A stretch of DNA of 64,000 bases from Dermatemys mawii (taxonomy: Eukaryota > Chordata > Testudines > Dermatemydidae): positions 43,400,218 to 43,464,217 of the forward strand of contig ML677335.1 in the NCBI GenBank assembly GCA_007922305.1, written 5' to 3'. Position numbers and translations under genes: made by a program. Each line of letters opens with the position of its first letter. Position 1 is the first letter of the stretch. Below the pieces are notes generated by a model. The model saw only the letters and a program-made list of their open reading frames with translations. It was not told the origin of the DNA and ran no database searches. Positions 20,590 through 32,830 of the stretch are shown here, one piece after another.

Positions 20590-21120
20590 TAATTTCTGTA
20601 CCCTTTGCCATGAAACAAAAAGTTGAAGTTGAGTTAAAAAGATTACAGGCAACTGGCATTATTGAATCTGTGCAGTTTTTTGAATGGGCTGTGCCAATAG
20701 TACCAGTGTTGAAGCCAGGTGGCTCCATATGCCTATGCTGTGACTATAAATTAACTGTACATAGAGTCTTACAGAATAACCAGCTTCAAAAACTGAGGCT
20801 CTGTTTGCAGTTTGAGCAGGAGGGCAATTCTTCACAAAATTAGATATGAGCCGTGCCTACCATCAGATCATCCTGGAAGAAGAGTCCAAGCAGCACATCT
20901 CTGTAAATCCATACAAAGGACTGTTGAAATATAATTGGTTACCTTATGATGTGTCCTCAGCCTTTGCTGTTTTTCAAAGAACCATGGATAGACAGACCAG
21001 GGAATTCCACGTGCGGCAGTATGTCTGGATGATACACTAATCACAGCTACCACAGACACAGAACACTTACAACGTTTAGCAGGTGCTGTCAACAGGCTAC
21101 AGGAAGAAGGGGCACACCTA
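20590..21120 (+). pseudogene. Ty3/gypsy reverse transcriptase pseudogene
   Basis: Conserved RT blocks are present in order (ELKRLQATGIIE, LKPGGSICLCCDY, MSRAYHQIILEE, LPYDVSSAFAVFQRTMD, LDDTLIT), with a stop after block three and a frameshift before the LDD catalytic block. It cannot be active. Confidence 0.85.
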
Positions 21121-21311
21121 AAAAGGGGTAACTATAACCCATGAATATATGCCAGGAGGGAACAAAGTGGATGCCCAGGGACTACACCCAGTCAGAGATT
21201 AAGTCAAAGCAATTTGGGATGCCCCAGTACCTATGAATATTTCAGAGCTGAAGGCTTACTGAACTACCACAGGAAGTTTTTGCCAAACTTATCAAAACTT
21301 CTAATGCCTCC

Positions 21312-22005
21312 TGTAACCACCTGGCATCTACCTCATGCAGGCAACCCTTCTGGTCATGTGTGACTGCAGTCTTTAAATCAGTCCCTTTCTCCAAGGGCTT
21401 CCTTTAGGGAGGCAATGGTTTCACCCTCTCTGGTCTTTTCTGACCCCAGCTCACCCACTAAGTAGTTCTGAACTCCTTCTGGAGGCTTATCGCTGTCCAA
21501 TTGTAGTCCACTTCCCCAGCAATTATGGGTGAGGGAACCCGGGCCCACCCTCTACTCCAGGTCTCAGCCCAGTGACCCTAAGAATAGCAGTCACATGTCT
21601 CTTTAAATAAACTGCTTTCAGTTCTCTGGGCCATTTCCGCACAGCCCCAATCTTCACCAAAGCTTCACCCTGACCTCAGGGCTCTTCTATGGTCAGGCCC
21701 AGCAGCCAGCCAGGAGCAGTTCCTCACTCCCCTAGTCCCTGCCCACATTGAGCTGTCCATGGTGTTGCAGTTCCTTTGGACCAGCCAGGAGCATCTGTTC
21801 TGCACGCCTCTAACTCCAGCAAAGAACTGACTGTTTCTGGCTCTGCAGCTCTTTTTCATATGGCCCTCCTGGGCCCTGATTGGCTGCTCCCCAGAGCTAC
21901 TCTAGACTGTTTGGAGGCCACTTCCACTGCTCCTTTCCTGAGACAGGTGTGGCGGGACCCTGAGGCCTGCAACAGGGGGGTCTCTGGGCCTAGTTCACCC
22001 CATCA
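21312..22005 (-). mobile_element. LTR (family 1, copy 2) inserted in the gypsy element
   Basis: It runs from TGTAA to CATCA and is homologous to 10062-10925 without the SINE. On the minus strand GCAGCCAATCAGGGCCC (CCAAT box) is followed by an AT-rich TATA-like segment near 21855-21865. It separates the RT and RNase H remnants of the gypsy element, so it inserted later. Confidence 0.75.
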
Positions 22006-22089
22006 AACCTTTATATATGTTACTTTAAAATGAGGTTAAATACTCTTGGAAATCAGCTCAGGAACAAGTGTTTCAAGATTCTAACTATT

Positions 22090-23640
22090 GCTGCAGTCCT
22101 CAGAAGTCCTGATCCATTATCAAACTGACAAAGAATTGATTTTTACTTGTGATGCATCTCCTGGAGTGATTTTAGCTTACCGGATGGAGGATGGGCCAGA
22201 GAAACCAGATGGCTTTGTATCCCAGACTCTGTTTTCTGATCAACATACTTGTTCACAGTTAGAGAGAGGAGGATCAGCTGTTATTTTGGGTTCAGAAGTT
22301 TCACAAATATATGTTTGGGTGTAGGTTTACAATTTGCACTGATCCCAAACCCCTGATCTTATTGATTCCTGAGATGAAGGGTGTGCCACAAATGACATCA
22401 CCCAGAATGCAAAGATGGACAGTGACATTAAGAGCCTCTGAATATACCAATGCATACAAACCTGAGAGGAGGCTGGGAAACACAGCTGCTTTAAGTCATT
22501 TGCCTTTAGTGGAGACATACGAAAAAGACAAAAGTGAGGAGACAGCGTTCTTAATGGACTATCTTGATACCCCTTCAGTGACAGTGTTACAGGTAAAATC
22601 ATGGACTGGTGTAGCTCTGGTATTCACAAAAGTGGTGCTAAGGGGATGGTCCAGGACCATAGTGGCTCAGAAGCTCACCCCTTATTGTAAGTGACACAGT
22701 GAACTTAGTGTGCAAGATGAGTGTGTATTATGAGAAGCACGGGTCATCATTCCAAAGCAAGGATGTGACGTAAGAAAGGATGAACTACATCAGATACACC
22801 CAGGTATTGCTAAAATGAAAGGATTAGTCCAGAGTTACATGTGCTGGCCAAGGGGGATATTGATACTGAGAGTGAGATACATCCTGTTCTATCTGTCAAG
22901 AGAGTTACAAGGCTTCTATTGCGCCTCCACCTCATCTTTGGCAGTGGCCAGAGAAGCCGTGGAAGAGAGTACATAAGAATTATGCTGGACCATTCCTGGG
23001 AAAAATATTTTTCATACTAGTGGATGCACAGACATCTAGCTCATAAACACAATAATTAGTGAAGCCACCACAGAAACACTGAAGACCAGTTTTGGTATCC
23101 ATAGTTTACACAAAAAGCTTGTGTCAGATAATGGAGGTTAATTTCCTAGCACGGAAAGTCCAAAAATTTATGAAGCAAAACAGCATTCAACACACTACAA
23201 TGGCACCTTACCATCCATCATGAAATGAGTTACCTGAATAAGCAATTCAGCCGCTTAAAGAAGGTATTAAAAGAATAGCTGGAGGTACTTTAGATATGAA
23301 AGTGTATCATTACCTGTTTAATTGTCAGATAACACTGCAGTCAACCATGGGTCTGTTCCCAGCAGAGATGTTAATGAAAGGAAACAAAGGTCAAAGTTAG
23401 CCCTTATCCATCCATCCATAATGGGAAAATACAGCAAAAATAACAGAAGCCAAAACCAGCAACATGACAAATATGCTAAAGAACATAGTTTTACTGTTGG
23501 AGAAGCTGTTTATGCTAAAAACTTTGGCCCAGGTGGCAATGGGTGCCAGCTATCATTCAAGATAGCACAGGACCAATGTCCTGCACTGTCATGCTGGGGG
23601 CTGGGTGCCAACACATGGATCAGCTGAGTAAAAGGGCGTG
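22090..23640 (+). pseudogene. Ty3/gypsy RNase H and integrase pseudogene
   Basis: The RNase H part has TDKELIFTCDASPG and SDQHTCSQLERGGSA. The following frame holds ICTDPKPL and PRMQRWTVTLRASEY. Integrase remnants (LHQIHPGIAKMKG, YMCWPRG, LVSDNGG) follow with several stops. Confidence 0.8.
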
Positions 23641-24211
23641 GTAAAGAATGGAGATGCTAGTGCTGCTACAACGGAACTGTCGTCTGAGGGTGCCCAGCTG
23701 GGTTCAGCACTGGTTTCTGGAAGTCTAGAGCAGCATCCGCTGGACACAATATCAGCTCTTACAGATAGACCTTCTGGACAGACTGGTCATGTGACCTCCT
23801 TGCAGACAGACAGGTTTGAACCAAACGTTCCTGAAAATGCAGCACTGAGGGTGGGAATTCTCTTTCACTGAGGTTGACTTGAGGCATTCTACATTGGAGA
23901 AATGTCCATTTACCTGTTTAAAAGATGATACTGCATAACAGTGATGGAATTGCTGTTTATTTCTCATTATTATTATTATTTCAGTTTGAAGTGCATTACT
24001 TATTGTTATGGTTGTTTTTGTAAGCTGTGTAGTAAATCATTAAAACTGACCCTCTTTTATCATGTATCTAATGCACCAGCCAAAAGGAGGAATAGGCAGC
24101 TAGTTAAAGAAGGAAATGGGAGGCTGATCCAGGGTTGTGGTTTGTGTTGTTGGAGCAGTGAACATGTGGGGCTATTGCTGAGATACATGTGTGTTGCTGG
24201 CATGTAAAGAC

Positions 24212-24217
24212 AATAAA
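24212..24217 (+). terminator. AATAAA at the 3' end of the gypsy element
   Basis: AATAAAGACATTTCC lies after the integrase remnant and a non-coding stretch, fitting the R/U5 part of a 3' LTR. Confidence 0.55.
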
Positions 24218-24254
24218 GACATTTCCACACGTCTGGTTGATGCAACCCCACAGC

Positions 24255-25985
24255 TCCATTCAGAGGAGCTGGCCAGGACACAACCAGAGGATGGCAATGC
24301 CCAGCAGTTGCTCAGTGGATCCCCCCAGGCAATGCCCCCTTGGCACTGCTGATGGCTGGCATGGGGTGTACTGCTCAGAACAGCAGTGTCCCAGAGGGGG
24401 CTGGGGTCACCCTGGTGTCTCCAAGCGACCCAGTCAGAACAATAGTCCATTAGGGTCTGCCTCCCTTGTGGCTTGTTGCCATGGTGACTCCATAGCCCAC
24501 CAGACCACTTAGCCTCCCTTCTCCTCCAAACCAGCCCTTCCTTGAACCCAAACAAGCTGCTCCCACCCTGTACTCTCACTCGGCACTGGGCTGATTCTAC
24601 ACCAATTTACATCCCCCCGCCCTCCGGATGAAATGAGCTGCCAGGAGTCACTGGTAGGAGTGGTAGAAAAGGCCTAAATGCGTGGGGAGCCAGAGGAACC
24701 CAAACTGTGGCCCTTCCCCCTATGTCGTGCTGCCCCCCCAAGGCCCCGCCTCCAAGCTGCCTCTTCCCTATGGCCCCACTCCCACCAAGATCTTGTCCCC
24801 CACTTGCTCCTCTCTGCCTCCTCCCCCATCACTCACCTTATGGGCAGTAAAAGGTAGTGGGGGCATGGCCCCCTGGCTTCCCCTGTGCCGGCACCTCTGG
24901 GGTTTGACTTGGTGAGGGCTGGGCCACAGACATCAGAGAGGTGGCTTGTAGGTAACTGAGGGCAGAAAAGGGATCTCAATACCAGCTGGCATCCAGGCTC
25001 CCTCAGTCTGCCAGCTGCAGGGCCCAGCACCTGCACTGAACATTCCCCGAGCTCTGTAGCCCAGGCAGCACTTCCCTCAGACAGCTGACTCACCAGCTGC
25101 CCCCTCTCACCCTGGTTTCTGGGCTGGGACACGGTGTGCCCTGAGAGTGAGGCCTGCCTGAGCTGGGCATGTGACCTGCCTTCCCAAGGCATGGGGCCTG
25201 AACCATACCCAACACGCCGCACGGGCAGTCTTTGGTAATTGTGCTGCCTGCAAAGCCCGTGGAAAGATAGTGACTGACAAAAACTTTCCCATCACCCAGC
25301 CCTCCAGCAGTCCCAGGACATTCCCAAGTAACTCAGGCCCCAAGAACACAGACCTCTGGTTTCTGCCAACATGTGCTCCATAAATCCATTCTGAAATGCC
25401 AGGCCATTAAAGTCATCTTAATCTCCAGTGCAAAGTGATAAGCTGAATATGAAATAAATGCAGCTGCTTCCCATGGGCCGGCTGGGAGAGGAGCTACCCT
25501 GGCTAGTTCGGAGTGATTCAAACCACGTTTTGGCACATTTTCCCAGAAACGGCTCCCGGCCTTTGATGCCAGCTCCCGGTCTTTGATACCGGCTCCTCTT
25601 TAATTGACAAGTCTTCAGTCTGGCTTTGCAGTTCGTGGCCCTCCTGCACCAGGGCCCTGCATTATCACAGAGAGTTTGGTTACTAATAGGCTGCTCAAAC
25701 GCATCTTTATAAAACATGATGTGTCACGAGCGAGCCATCACGTTGCAGGGGTAGGGCCACTGCTTTGGGGGAGAGCCGAACATGAGCGGTTTGCCTTTCT
25801 TGCTGTACTGCCCAGCCGACCTGCAAGACCAGGCAGAGGAGGTTACCCTGAGCTGAGAGGGATAGGAGGCAGAGGATGCAGTCCTGGCCTGCTAGATAAA
25901 TCCCTCATGCAGACAGGGCTTGACTTCTGCCAGGAACAGCTGATCTATTAAGACAGACAGTGGGATTTGGGGCGATTACGGAGGA
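24255..25985. other. Intergenic DNA, no gene recognised
   Basis: Moderately GC-rich sequence. Open frames occur on both strands, but none has splice support or a recognisable protein family. Confidence 0.45.
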
Positions 25986-25989
25986 AAGA

Positions 25990-26075
25990 TGATGCAGGTG
26001 CTGGACTGGGACTGGGGAGCCTGGGGTCAAGTCCCTGCTTTCCCATAGGCCCCCTATGGCAAATCCCTGAGCACT
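25990..26075 (-). mobile_element. MIR-like SINE fragment
   Basis: GACTGGGGAGCCTGGGGTC and GGCAAATCCCTGAGC match the reverse of the MIR core (ordinary MIR decay). Short and divergent. Confidence 0.45.
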
Positions 26076-26230
26076 GAATCCTCAAAGGTATTTAAGTGCC
26101 TCACTCCCACTGAGCTCCTGGATTGCTGTGGAGTTAGGTGCCTGCATTCCTTTCAGGCCTGGGGCTTAGTCTCTCATGGAGCTCGTTGGGGCAGGGACTG
26201 CTGTTTTGCTCACTGTCTGGTCTATACCTG

Positions 26231-26361
26231 AAAAACAACGACAAGGAGTACAGTGGCACCTTAAACACTAATAGATTTATTTGGGCATAACCTTTCATGG
26301 GTAAAAAACCCCACTTCTTCAGAGACATGGAGTGAAAATTACAGATGCAGGCATTATTACT
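26231..26361 (+). mobile_element. Interspersed retroposon with 13-bp target duplication
   Basis: The unit contains AGATTTATTTGGGCATAACC and CACTTCTTCAGAGACATGGA and is homologous to both arms at 850-1059. It is flanked by identical TGGTCTATACCTG at 26218-26230 and 26362-26374. A 13-bp exact duplication fits target-primed retroposition rather than cut-and-paste transposition. No coding potential. Confidence 0.8.
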
Positions 26362-27019
26362 TGGTCTATACCTGGTGAGACATTGCAGTAATACAAGCAG
26401 TGATCCGCAAATCTGTTGTGATTCGTACAGTTTATGGAACCCCAAGGGGATGTGGACTCCAGCGTGCCAGGTGCTGTCCCTGCAAGTAATTGGAGCCAGT
26501 CCCTGCCCCAGGAAGCTCCCAGATGAACTAGACAGGGCAGACAGGTAGGAGGAGAAAGGGGCTATTCTCACCTCACACAGGTGGAGATTGGAGGCACTGG
26601 GAATGGAAGTGATGTACCCAAAAGTCTCACACACAACTGATCTCAGACTTCCTAGCTGCCAAATGCCCTGCTCTCTGTGCTGGGGGTAGTTCTCTGCCCA
26701 AAAATCAGTTGTAACTTCCTCCTCTAAAATTCTCCCCCTGCTTGGGTGCTCCCCTGGCACCTTCTGGTGTGCTAACAACATCCTGAAGGGCCCCATCAAT
26801 GCTGCAGGCTGGGGGCGGGGGTGGGGTCCTAGAAGGTGACAAGAGGGTTTTCCTGAGGGAAACATGGTATTGAAAAGTGCCGCTGTGGTGCTACGTGGCC
26901 TCTGCAACCTGGCTGGGGGGCAGAGGGATGTGGGGAGGGGTGCTGCAGGGCTCTGGTCTCTGCTCAGTTGACAGCTTTCCACCTCCCATTCACATGCTGC
27001 CTCTTGCACTATGAACATT

Positions 27020-28600
27020 GTTCCAGCTGAACCTTAAATCCTAGCTTCTCTTGGTTCCTTAGGCTCCACGGTGACCCAGGACATGCTCTGCCAGTGCGGG
27101 AGGCTCTGACCTGGAACAGTCCTCTCAATGGGCCAGTTGCTGCCCGATGTTCCAAGCCATCGCTCTGAGCTGGCCGTAAGCATTGTCTCCTAGAGCACCC
27201 TGCTTCAGGTGCGCTCCTCTCTCCTCACTGCACTTCACAGACCCTATCCTAGACATGGCCCCTGCCCTAAACCCCCCAGGCAGCTCTTCACCTGTCAATG
27301 ACTACAGCTCCCCAGAGCCAGTTACATATCCATCACAAAGGCTTTGCAGAGATAGCTGGCCAGGCACATGGAGTCACACATGCAGAGACACCAGCATCGA
27401 GCAGACAGCCCCGAGACGCACAGCACCACATCTGTAGGCTCTCCGCACAGAACAGGAGCCGGGAAAGGAAGCCAGCCGGGGAGGTGAGGTGGAGCCTTTA
27501 GCTAGCTGAGGCCTAGGGTGGCTCCAGGAGAGCCCAGGCAAACCTCGAGCAGATTAGACCGCTGACAAGGGTCTCAGAGATCACACTGCTGGCAAGTAGA
27601 AGGGGGTGCCAGATCCTCTCCCTCCATTGCTGTCAAGTTCCCTTTCCCCTGCTGTCTCTGTCTCCACAGACTAGGTGCCAGACATTGGCCCACGCTCTGG
27701 CCCCATGGTACCACCAGAGCAGCACTAAGAGAACAGCCCCAGCTGGGACAGCTGTAAGGTCCGTCCCCCTGCCCCCAAGCAGGGGGCAAGTTACAGGCAT
27801 GCCTACCAGATGGGCCATACCAGGGCCAATGTGGCTGGCATAAGTTGGAGCAGTCTTGAGCTTACTTCACATTGCCCGGGGAAGTGTACGGGCAGCACAG
27901 AGCTGCGCGAAGGAGATCTGAGGATCAGAGCCCCGTCACCTCCCCTGGCCAGCAAAACTCAGATGGCAGCCCCCATCCCAGCGCTTCAGGACTGCCAGAG
28001 TTGAGTTTTCACTACTGCATGAATTTACTTTGATACATGGTGGCAGTGGAAGAAACCTTAGCTAGAGAGATAGACAGACAGGCAGGCATCCTTACAGCAG
28101 AGGAATATCAGCTCCTCTTTTGTACACATCTTGGAACAACAAATTAGCCTAGTTCCACCTTTTTCAGTTGAGTGACTTTCTGTCCCAGATAACGATAGGC
28201 AGGACAGCTTTACATTCAAGAACATCTGGCCTGGCCTATCTAGAAGCAAGTTCAAGCCAGGCTAGAGGAAACAAGAACAAAGGACACTTTCCCCCTCACC
28301 CAAATGACACCAATCCATTTGTGACATCCCAGTATGGCTCACTGCTGCAGCCAGTGTGCAGAAGAATGTGAATTGTTCTCTTGCAGCTTCACAGCCTAGG
28401 AGGACAGAGCGTCGGGAGGAAGCAAGCAAGCAAGCAAAAATAGTCCCAGGACTCAGACGCGGGGCTGAGGAAAGCCCTCTGCTGCTCAGGCAGTGGCTGT
28501 GGGTTGTCTAAGTCTCTCCTGCATAGATAACCACAAACTAGATCAAGGGAAGCGGCCTTGTGACTGCTTGCTCAGGGCTGGGGTTGGAACAAGTATGGAG
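27020..28600. other. Intergenic DNA, no gene recognised
   Basis: No exon or named repeat was recognised. A short (AAGC)n-like tract occurs near 28420-28440. Confidence 0.4.
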
Positions 28601-28630
28601 CTGCTCTCTGAAGTTCTCAAAAGACAACAG

Positions 28631-28643
28631 TGCCCCCTGGCGG
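28631..28643 (-). promoter_or_regulatory. CTCF-like motif
   Basis: TGCCCCCTGGCGG is the reverse complement of CCGCCAGGGGGCA, which fits the CTCF core consensus. Binding cannot be shown from sequence alone. Confidence 0.45.
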
Positions 28644-28941
28644 CTTTGCCTGGTAGCGCTGCTGCTGCTGCTGCTTCAGAGCCCATCCAGCCTGCAGGAT
28701 GCTCGCCACAGATCCAGGAGCGTCTGCCCTAGCCCCGTGTCTGCCCTGATGTCACTGCTACAGTCTCCTCAGTCTACATTTCAAATGCACCATCGCCACC
28801 ACAGATTTGCTTTGCTTTGCTCATCCCTCTTTCCCCCAAACTCAGTCCTTGTGGGCCCTGCCAGGCCATTGTGCCATGCTGTGCGGGGAGGCTGGCTGTG
28901 GTCTTGCCCTGGCTTGGGAGTTTCTCTCTTTCTTTTCACTG

Positions 28942-29151
28942 GGGCTTGGTCTGCACTGGGAACGTACGGCGGTAGGGCTACACCACTCAGGGGTGTAGAA
29001 AATCCACACACACACACACTCTTGCGAGCGACGCAGTTATACCGACCTAGCCCCCAGGGCAGACAGTCGACATAGCCACCACTTCTCGGGGAGGGGCCGT
29101 ACCTCAATAGAGCATAGAGCCTGCTGCAGTGCTGTTAGTGTAGACAAGCCC
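28942..29151. mobile_element. Short TIR element (TTGTCTACACT family)
   Basis: GGGCTTGGTCTGCACT at the left is mirrored by AGTGTAGACAAGCCC at the right. The interior has AGGGGTGTAGAAAATCC and GCAGTTATACCGACCTAG, typical of this turtle family. A short (CA)n lies at about 29009-29021. Confidence 0.75.
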
Positions 29152-29689
29152 TGAGACTCAGCATTCATCCCCACAGTGAAGCAACCATCTCAGCCCTGCT
29201 CCTCAGGACCCCCAGCCTCTCCCACTCCAGGACAATCACCCTGCACAAGGGGGATGGGTTAGGGAGAGATCCTGCCTGCCCCCTGCCCCCTGGCTCTGGG
29301 ACCAAACTCTGAGTCCTGCTGGGAATCCCAGTAGCATGTGAGCCAGTTTTTGGCATGCAGCTGTCAGGACCCGAGCCCAGGCCGGCTCTCCAAGGGGAGG
29401 TGCCCCTCATATCTCCGCTGGGAACAGCTCGGCAATTACTCGCCTCATTTGTTGTGTGAAAGGCCCCTGTGCTGCGCCACGGGGGATGGGCCGGATCAAC
29501 ACATCCATGTTTGGCCATTAATCAAGGGGGCAGGGTTGGCGCTGTCCCTGCTTCAGCCGCCCAAACTGCCCCAACAAGTCACCACAAAGAGGGACCTTTC
29601 CTGTAGCACAATCCACAGGATCCTGCTCTGGGGTGTACCTTTGCCCTGGGGCAGCAACAGTGTCTATGAATAGGGGTGGGACTGGGGGC

Positions 29690-30235
29690 ACTGTGCAGCA
29701 CTGGGTGGCGCTGGGAGGTTGTGTATTTGAATGGGGGTGGGGCAGGGGCAGTGTCTGTGAAGAGCGGTGGGGCAGTGTGTAATAGTGTGGTTGGGGAAGC
29801 AGTGGGGTGAAGCTGGGGTGGTGGGATGAGATTGGGGCAGTGTATAACAGTGGAGCGCAGTGTGTAAAGGTGGTGAGGGGCTGGGGGCTGGGCTGGTGGC
29901 GCTGTGTAGCAGTGGGATGAGGCTCAGAGGCTCTGTATTTGAATGGAGTGGGGCAGGGAGGCAGTGTCTATGAATAGGAGTGGGGTGGGGCCGGTGAGGG
30001 GCTGGGGGCACTGTGTAGCAGCGGGGTGGGGCTGGGAGGCTGTGTATTTGGATAGGGGTGGGATGGGGCAGTGTGTAACAGTGAGGGGCAGTGTGTAAAG
30101 GTGGTGAAGGGCTGGGGGCCAGGCTGGGGGCAGTGTGTAATAGTGGGGTGTGGGGACAGTGGGGTGAGCTGGGGCAGTGTGGTGGGATTGGGGGCAGTGG
30201 GACTGAGTACAATGGGGTATTATCACATGCTATAA
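29690..30235 (+). repeat. G-rich minisatellite
   Basis: Irregular tandem units around GGGGCAGTGTGTAANAGTG and GGGGCTGGGGGC, strongly G-biased on the plus strand. The 226-codon minus frame across it is a repeat artefact. Confidence 0.85.
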
Positions 30236-30239
30236 CTGC

Positions 30240-32700
30240 TTCACAGCAGCTGCAGCCCTGTGACTGCAGTGAACTCCTGACTCTGTGGAGCCAAGGGGAG
30301 TTGGGCTCTGACTGCAGGGGAGCAGGACAGCCCCCAGGGTGCAAAACCCAGGAACTCTAGCCCAGGGGAAGGAGGGTGTACAGGGCACATGGGGAGGGGA
30401 GGGGGGCACTGGCAGTGCTGGGAGGGCAGCAGGTTTCCTGGTAGCACTGAGCAGGCAACGGGTGGACTGGTTACACGGGTGTGCCAGTACAATGTGAGGC
30501 CAAAGGCTCCCATGCCAACGGGCCACCCAGCCAGGCAGGCCCAGCATGCAGCTGCTGCCCATGCAGTGGGCACCTCAGCTGGCAGCCCTGGGGCTGGAAG
30601 GGAAGGGCTCCCATTCGCGTTTCCCGCCTGGGAAGCAGCTGCCAGGCTGGGAGAGGCCAGGGAGCGGAGGGGCTGTCTGCACTGCGCTGCTCAAAGGCCC
30701 TTTCTTGGCGCAGGCCCCATGCTGCTTGCCCTTTGCCAGAGGCGTTTATCATGCTCTGAGGGGCCGCCCGGCCCCGCTGCAGCGCTCCCCCTCCTTTGTG
30801 CGCCCCGAGCACTGCCAAGGGCCCTACATTTATTAGTTTGACCTTTAGCTGGGGAGGGGAGCCATCAAAGCGGAGCCGCCAGGGCTCTGGCTCTCTTGTG
30901 AGGGGCTTTGTGCCGGGAGCGCCCCGCCCACCTTCGTGAGCCTTTGTCCCAGGCGCTGAGAAGAGAGCTCCCTCAGGGGCGGCCCTGAATGCCAATACAA
31001 ATCGATTCGTCTCCGGGCCAGCGGAAGCGGGGAGGGGGGTGAGAACGGGGCCGTGCGCTAATCAGATCAGCCATGGTGCCGGCGCTGTGTAGAGCGGGGC
31101 GGGTGGGCCTGGCACCAGCAGGGCTGGCGATGGCGGGCCAGGCACGCTGCGTCCAGGTGGCAGCAGGGCACCGGGTGCCCTTTTCCAGAGGGTGTTTCAA
31201 GGAGACCCAGCCAGGGGCTGCCCTGGCAATCCTGCCCTGCCAGCTGCTCGCTGTGAGGCAGTCAGGGCAGCTCAGCCAGGAAACTGGGGGAGGAGTATGG
31301 ACCCCAGGCTCCAATATCAATGGGGCTGAAGTGACTGTCACCCCCCAGTGGGGGGATCCTGGAGATGGGGGAGGGGCAGTAACTCAGGGAACAAGGGGGC
31401 ATTGACACTGCCAGCTGGCCCAGCCTACCAAATGCACAGGACATTGCTAGTCCAAGCCCTATCCCAGCTGGATTCCCTGCCGTGCCTGGGGTCCTGCTTC
31501 TCTAGCTGTGATCCTGGCCTGCAAGCCAGCCTGGCAAAGGGGCTCGAGGCTGCCCCCACCTCACGTCTTTGTTACCTCTACCTGAGTTCCTGCCCACAGA
31601 GTATCCAGGAGCAGGACACGGGGGGCAGAGGATATTAGTGATTAACACCACAAAAAAGGGCTAATACCCAGGAATCAGCAGTGATTAGTAATTATTAGTA
31701 ATGAACCATAATCAGTAACCCCAGTTTGTCCCTCACGGGCATGGCCTCTGGTGGGACCTCGTTCCTCTGCCTCTAGCAAGTCAGAGCCTGGGGAAGAGGG
31801 TGAGCCCAGGCTTGGCAGTTTCTTGCTGCCAAATCCCATCCTGGTCTCTTCCCCGCCAGCTCCCGGCTGTGCCCACGTTCCTTGCCCTGGCTCCTTATTT
31901 TCTCTCTAGCTGAATTTCAGACACTGGCAGTTGATTTCCCCGCACCGGCTGCTGCCATCTCTGATCACAGGCACTAAATACTGCAACCAAGCGCTTTTAC
32001 GAAGAGAAAGAGCATGTGCTGGGGCCTGGGCTGCCCCCTCAGGAGGATCCTGGAGGTAGGTTCAGGGAAGCTGGGCACTAGCCACCATGACCAGGGATAA
32101 CTGGGTCTGCATTGCCCAGAAGGCTGCCTCCAGCCCTGGATATTTTTGCCTTGGATTTTGCAAGGACAATGCAGCCCCTTTCCCTGCCACTTCCCAGCCA
32201 GTTAATATTCAGCCCGAGTGCCAGACACCAACACCCCTCCGCTCTCTTGTCAGCATTCTATTTAGGAAGGACCCCCCCGCACGCATCTTCTCTCCCCGCC
32301 ACACACACCCCGCATATGAGGACACACAGCAGCCACTGCCTGAGAAGCCTCTTTCTCTTCTTTTGGCTGACGTGCCTTTGAAAACATCTCCCCTTCCCCT
32401 TGCTGAACAAGCTGGAGGCTCTCTGCTCTGCAGCCGGTGCTGGGCGGATGTTGGAAACACGTGGCACAGGCAGACTTCAAAGGGCAGCCCCTGAGCCATT
32501 ACCCTGAATGCTCCCCACGCCCAGGCTCTCAGGCCAGAAGAGCTGTGACCCTCATGGGCACAACATGTGGGAGAAGGTGGCAGGACTGAAGTCAGGCTCA
32601 TGCGTTTGCAGGATTAAGGCCCTCATACTTGAGACACAGCAGCCTGATTTGCACCCTCACTATCATCCCCGGCTTTTCATCCAGGCCTTTCCCAGCAGGT
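30240..32700. other. Intergenic DNA, GC-rich in part, no exon recognised
   Basis: The GC-rich block about 30700-31080 and the block about 31880-32010 have little repeat character and could be conserved non-coding DNA. This is an impression, not a measurement. No splice-supported frames. Confidence 0.35.
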
Positions 32701-32714
32701 CAGCAGCATCAACC

Positions 32715-32830
32715 CCCTTGTACAGATGGGGAAACTGAGTTACAGAGGGACAGTGACATGCCTACAGTCACCCAGCGGGCCACTGGTAGAGCCGGAACAG
32801 AACCCTGGTCTCCTGCCTGCCAGTCCAGGT
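32715..32830 (+). mobile_element. MIR SINE fragment
   Basis: CTTGTACAGATGGGGAAACTGAG, then CAGTCACCCAGCGGGCCAC and CCCTGGTCTCCTGCCTGCC, match the MIR core in sense orientation. Confidence 0.75.

Larger units (their letters stand above)
19095..24250 (+). mobile_element. Decayed Ty3/gypsy-type LTR retrotransposon
   Basis: Gag-like sequence (about 19330-19990) contains RNLLAPEKPGAKTFDEL and a degraded CCHC finger (CYHCGG). Reverse transcriptase pieces at 20590-21110 show LKPGGSICLCCDY, MSRAYHQIILEEE and LDDTLIT. RNase H (about 22090-22330) shows FTCDASPG and FVSQTLF. Integrase (about 22730-23400) shows YMCWPRG and LVSDNGG. All parts carry stops or frameshifts. The order gag, RT, RNase H, integrase is that of Ty3/gypsy. 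The element is split by an LTR at 21312-22005. Its 3' end has AATAAA at 24212. No intact 5' LTR was recognised. Confidence 0.85.

Noticed and set aside
26134..27018. 294-codon open frame on the minus strand, the longest in the window
   Set aside because: It runs through the 13-bp-flanked retroposon (26231-26361) and a further repeat-like segment (about 26375-26560), has no recognisable domain and no splice support. Most likely a chance frame.
28560..29075. Plus frame with a leucine-rich signal-peptide-like segment (LCLVALLLLLLQ)
   Set aside because: The leucines come from a CTG-rich run next to a CTCF-like motif; the frame continues into a TIR element and has no donor after the segment.
29664..30344. 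226-codon Pro/His-rich minus frame
   Set aside because: Translation of a G-rich minisatellite; the periodic peptide follows the DNA repeat.
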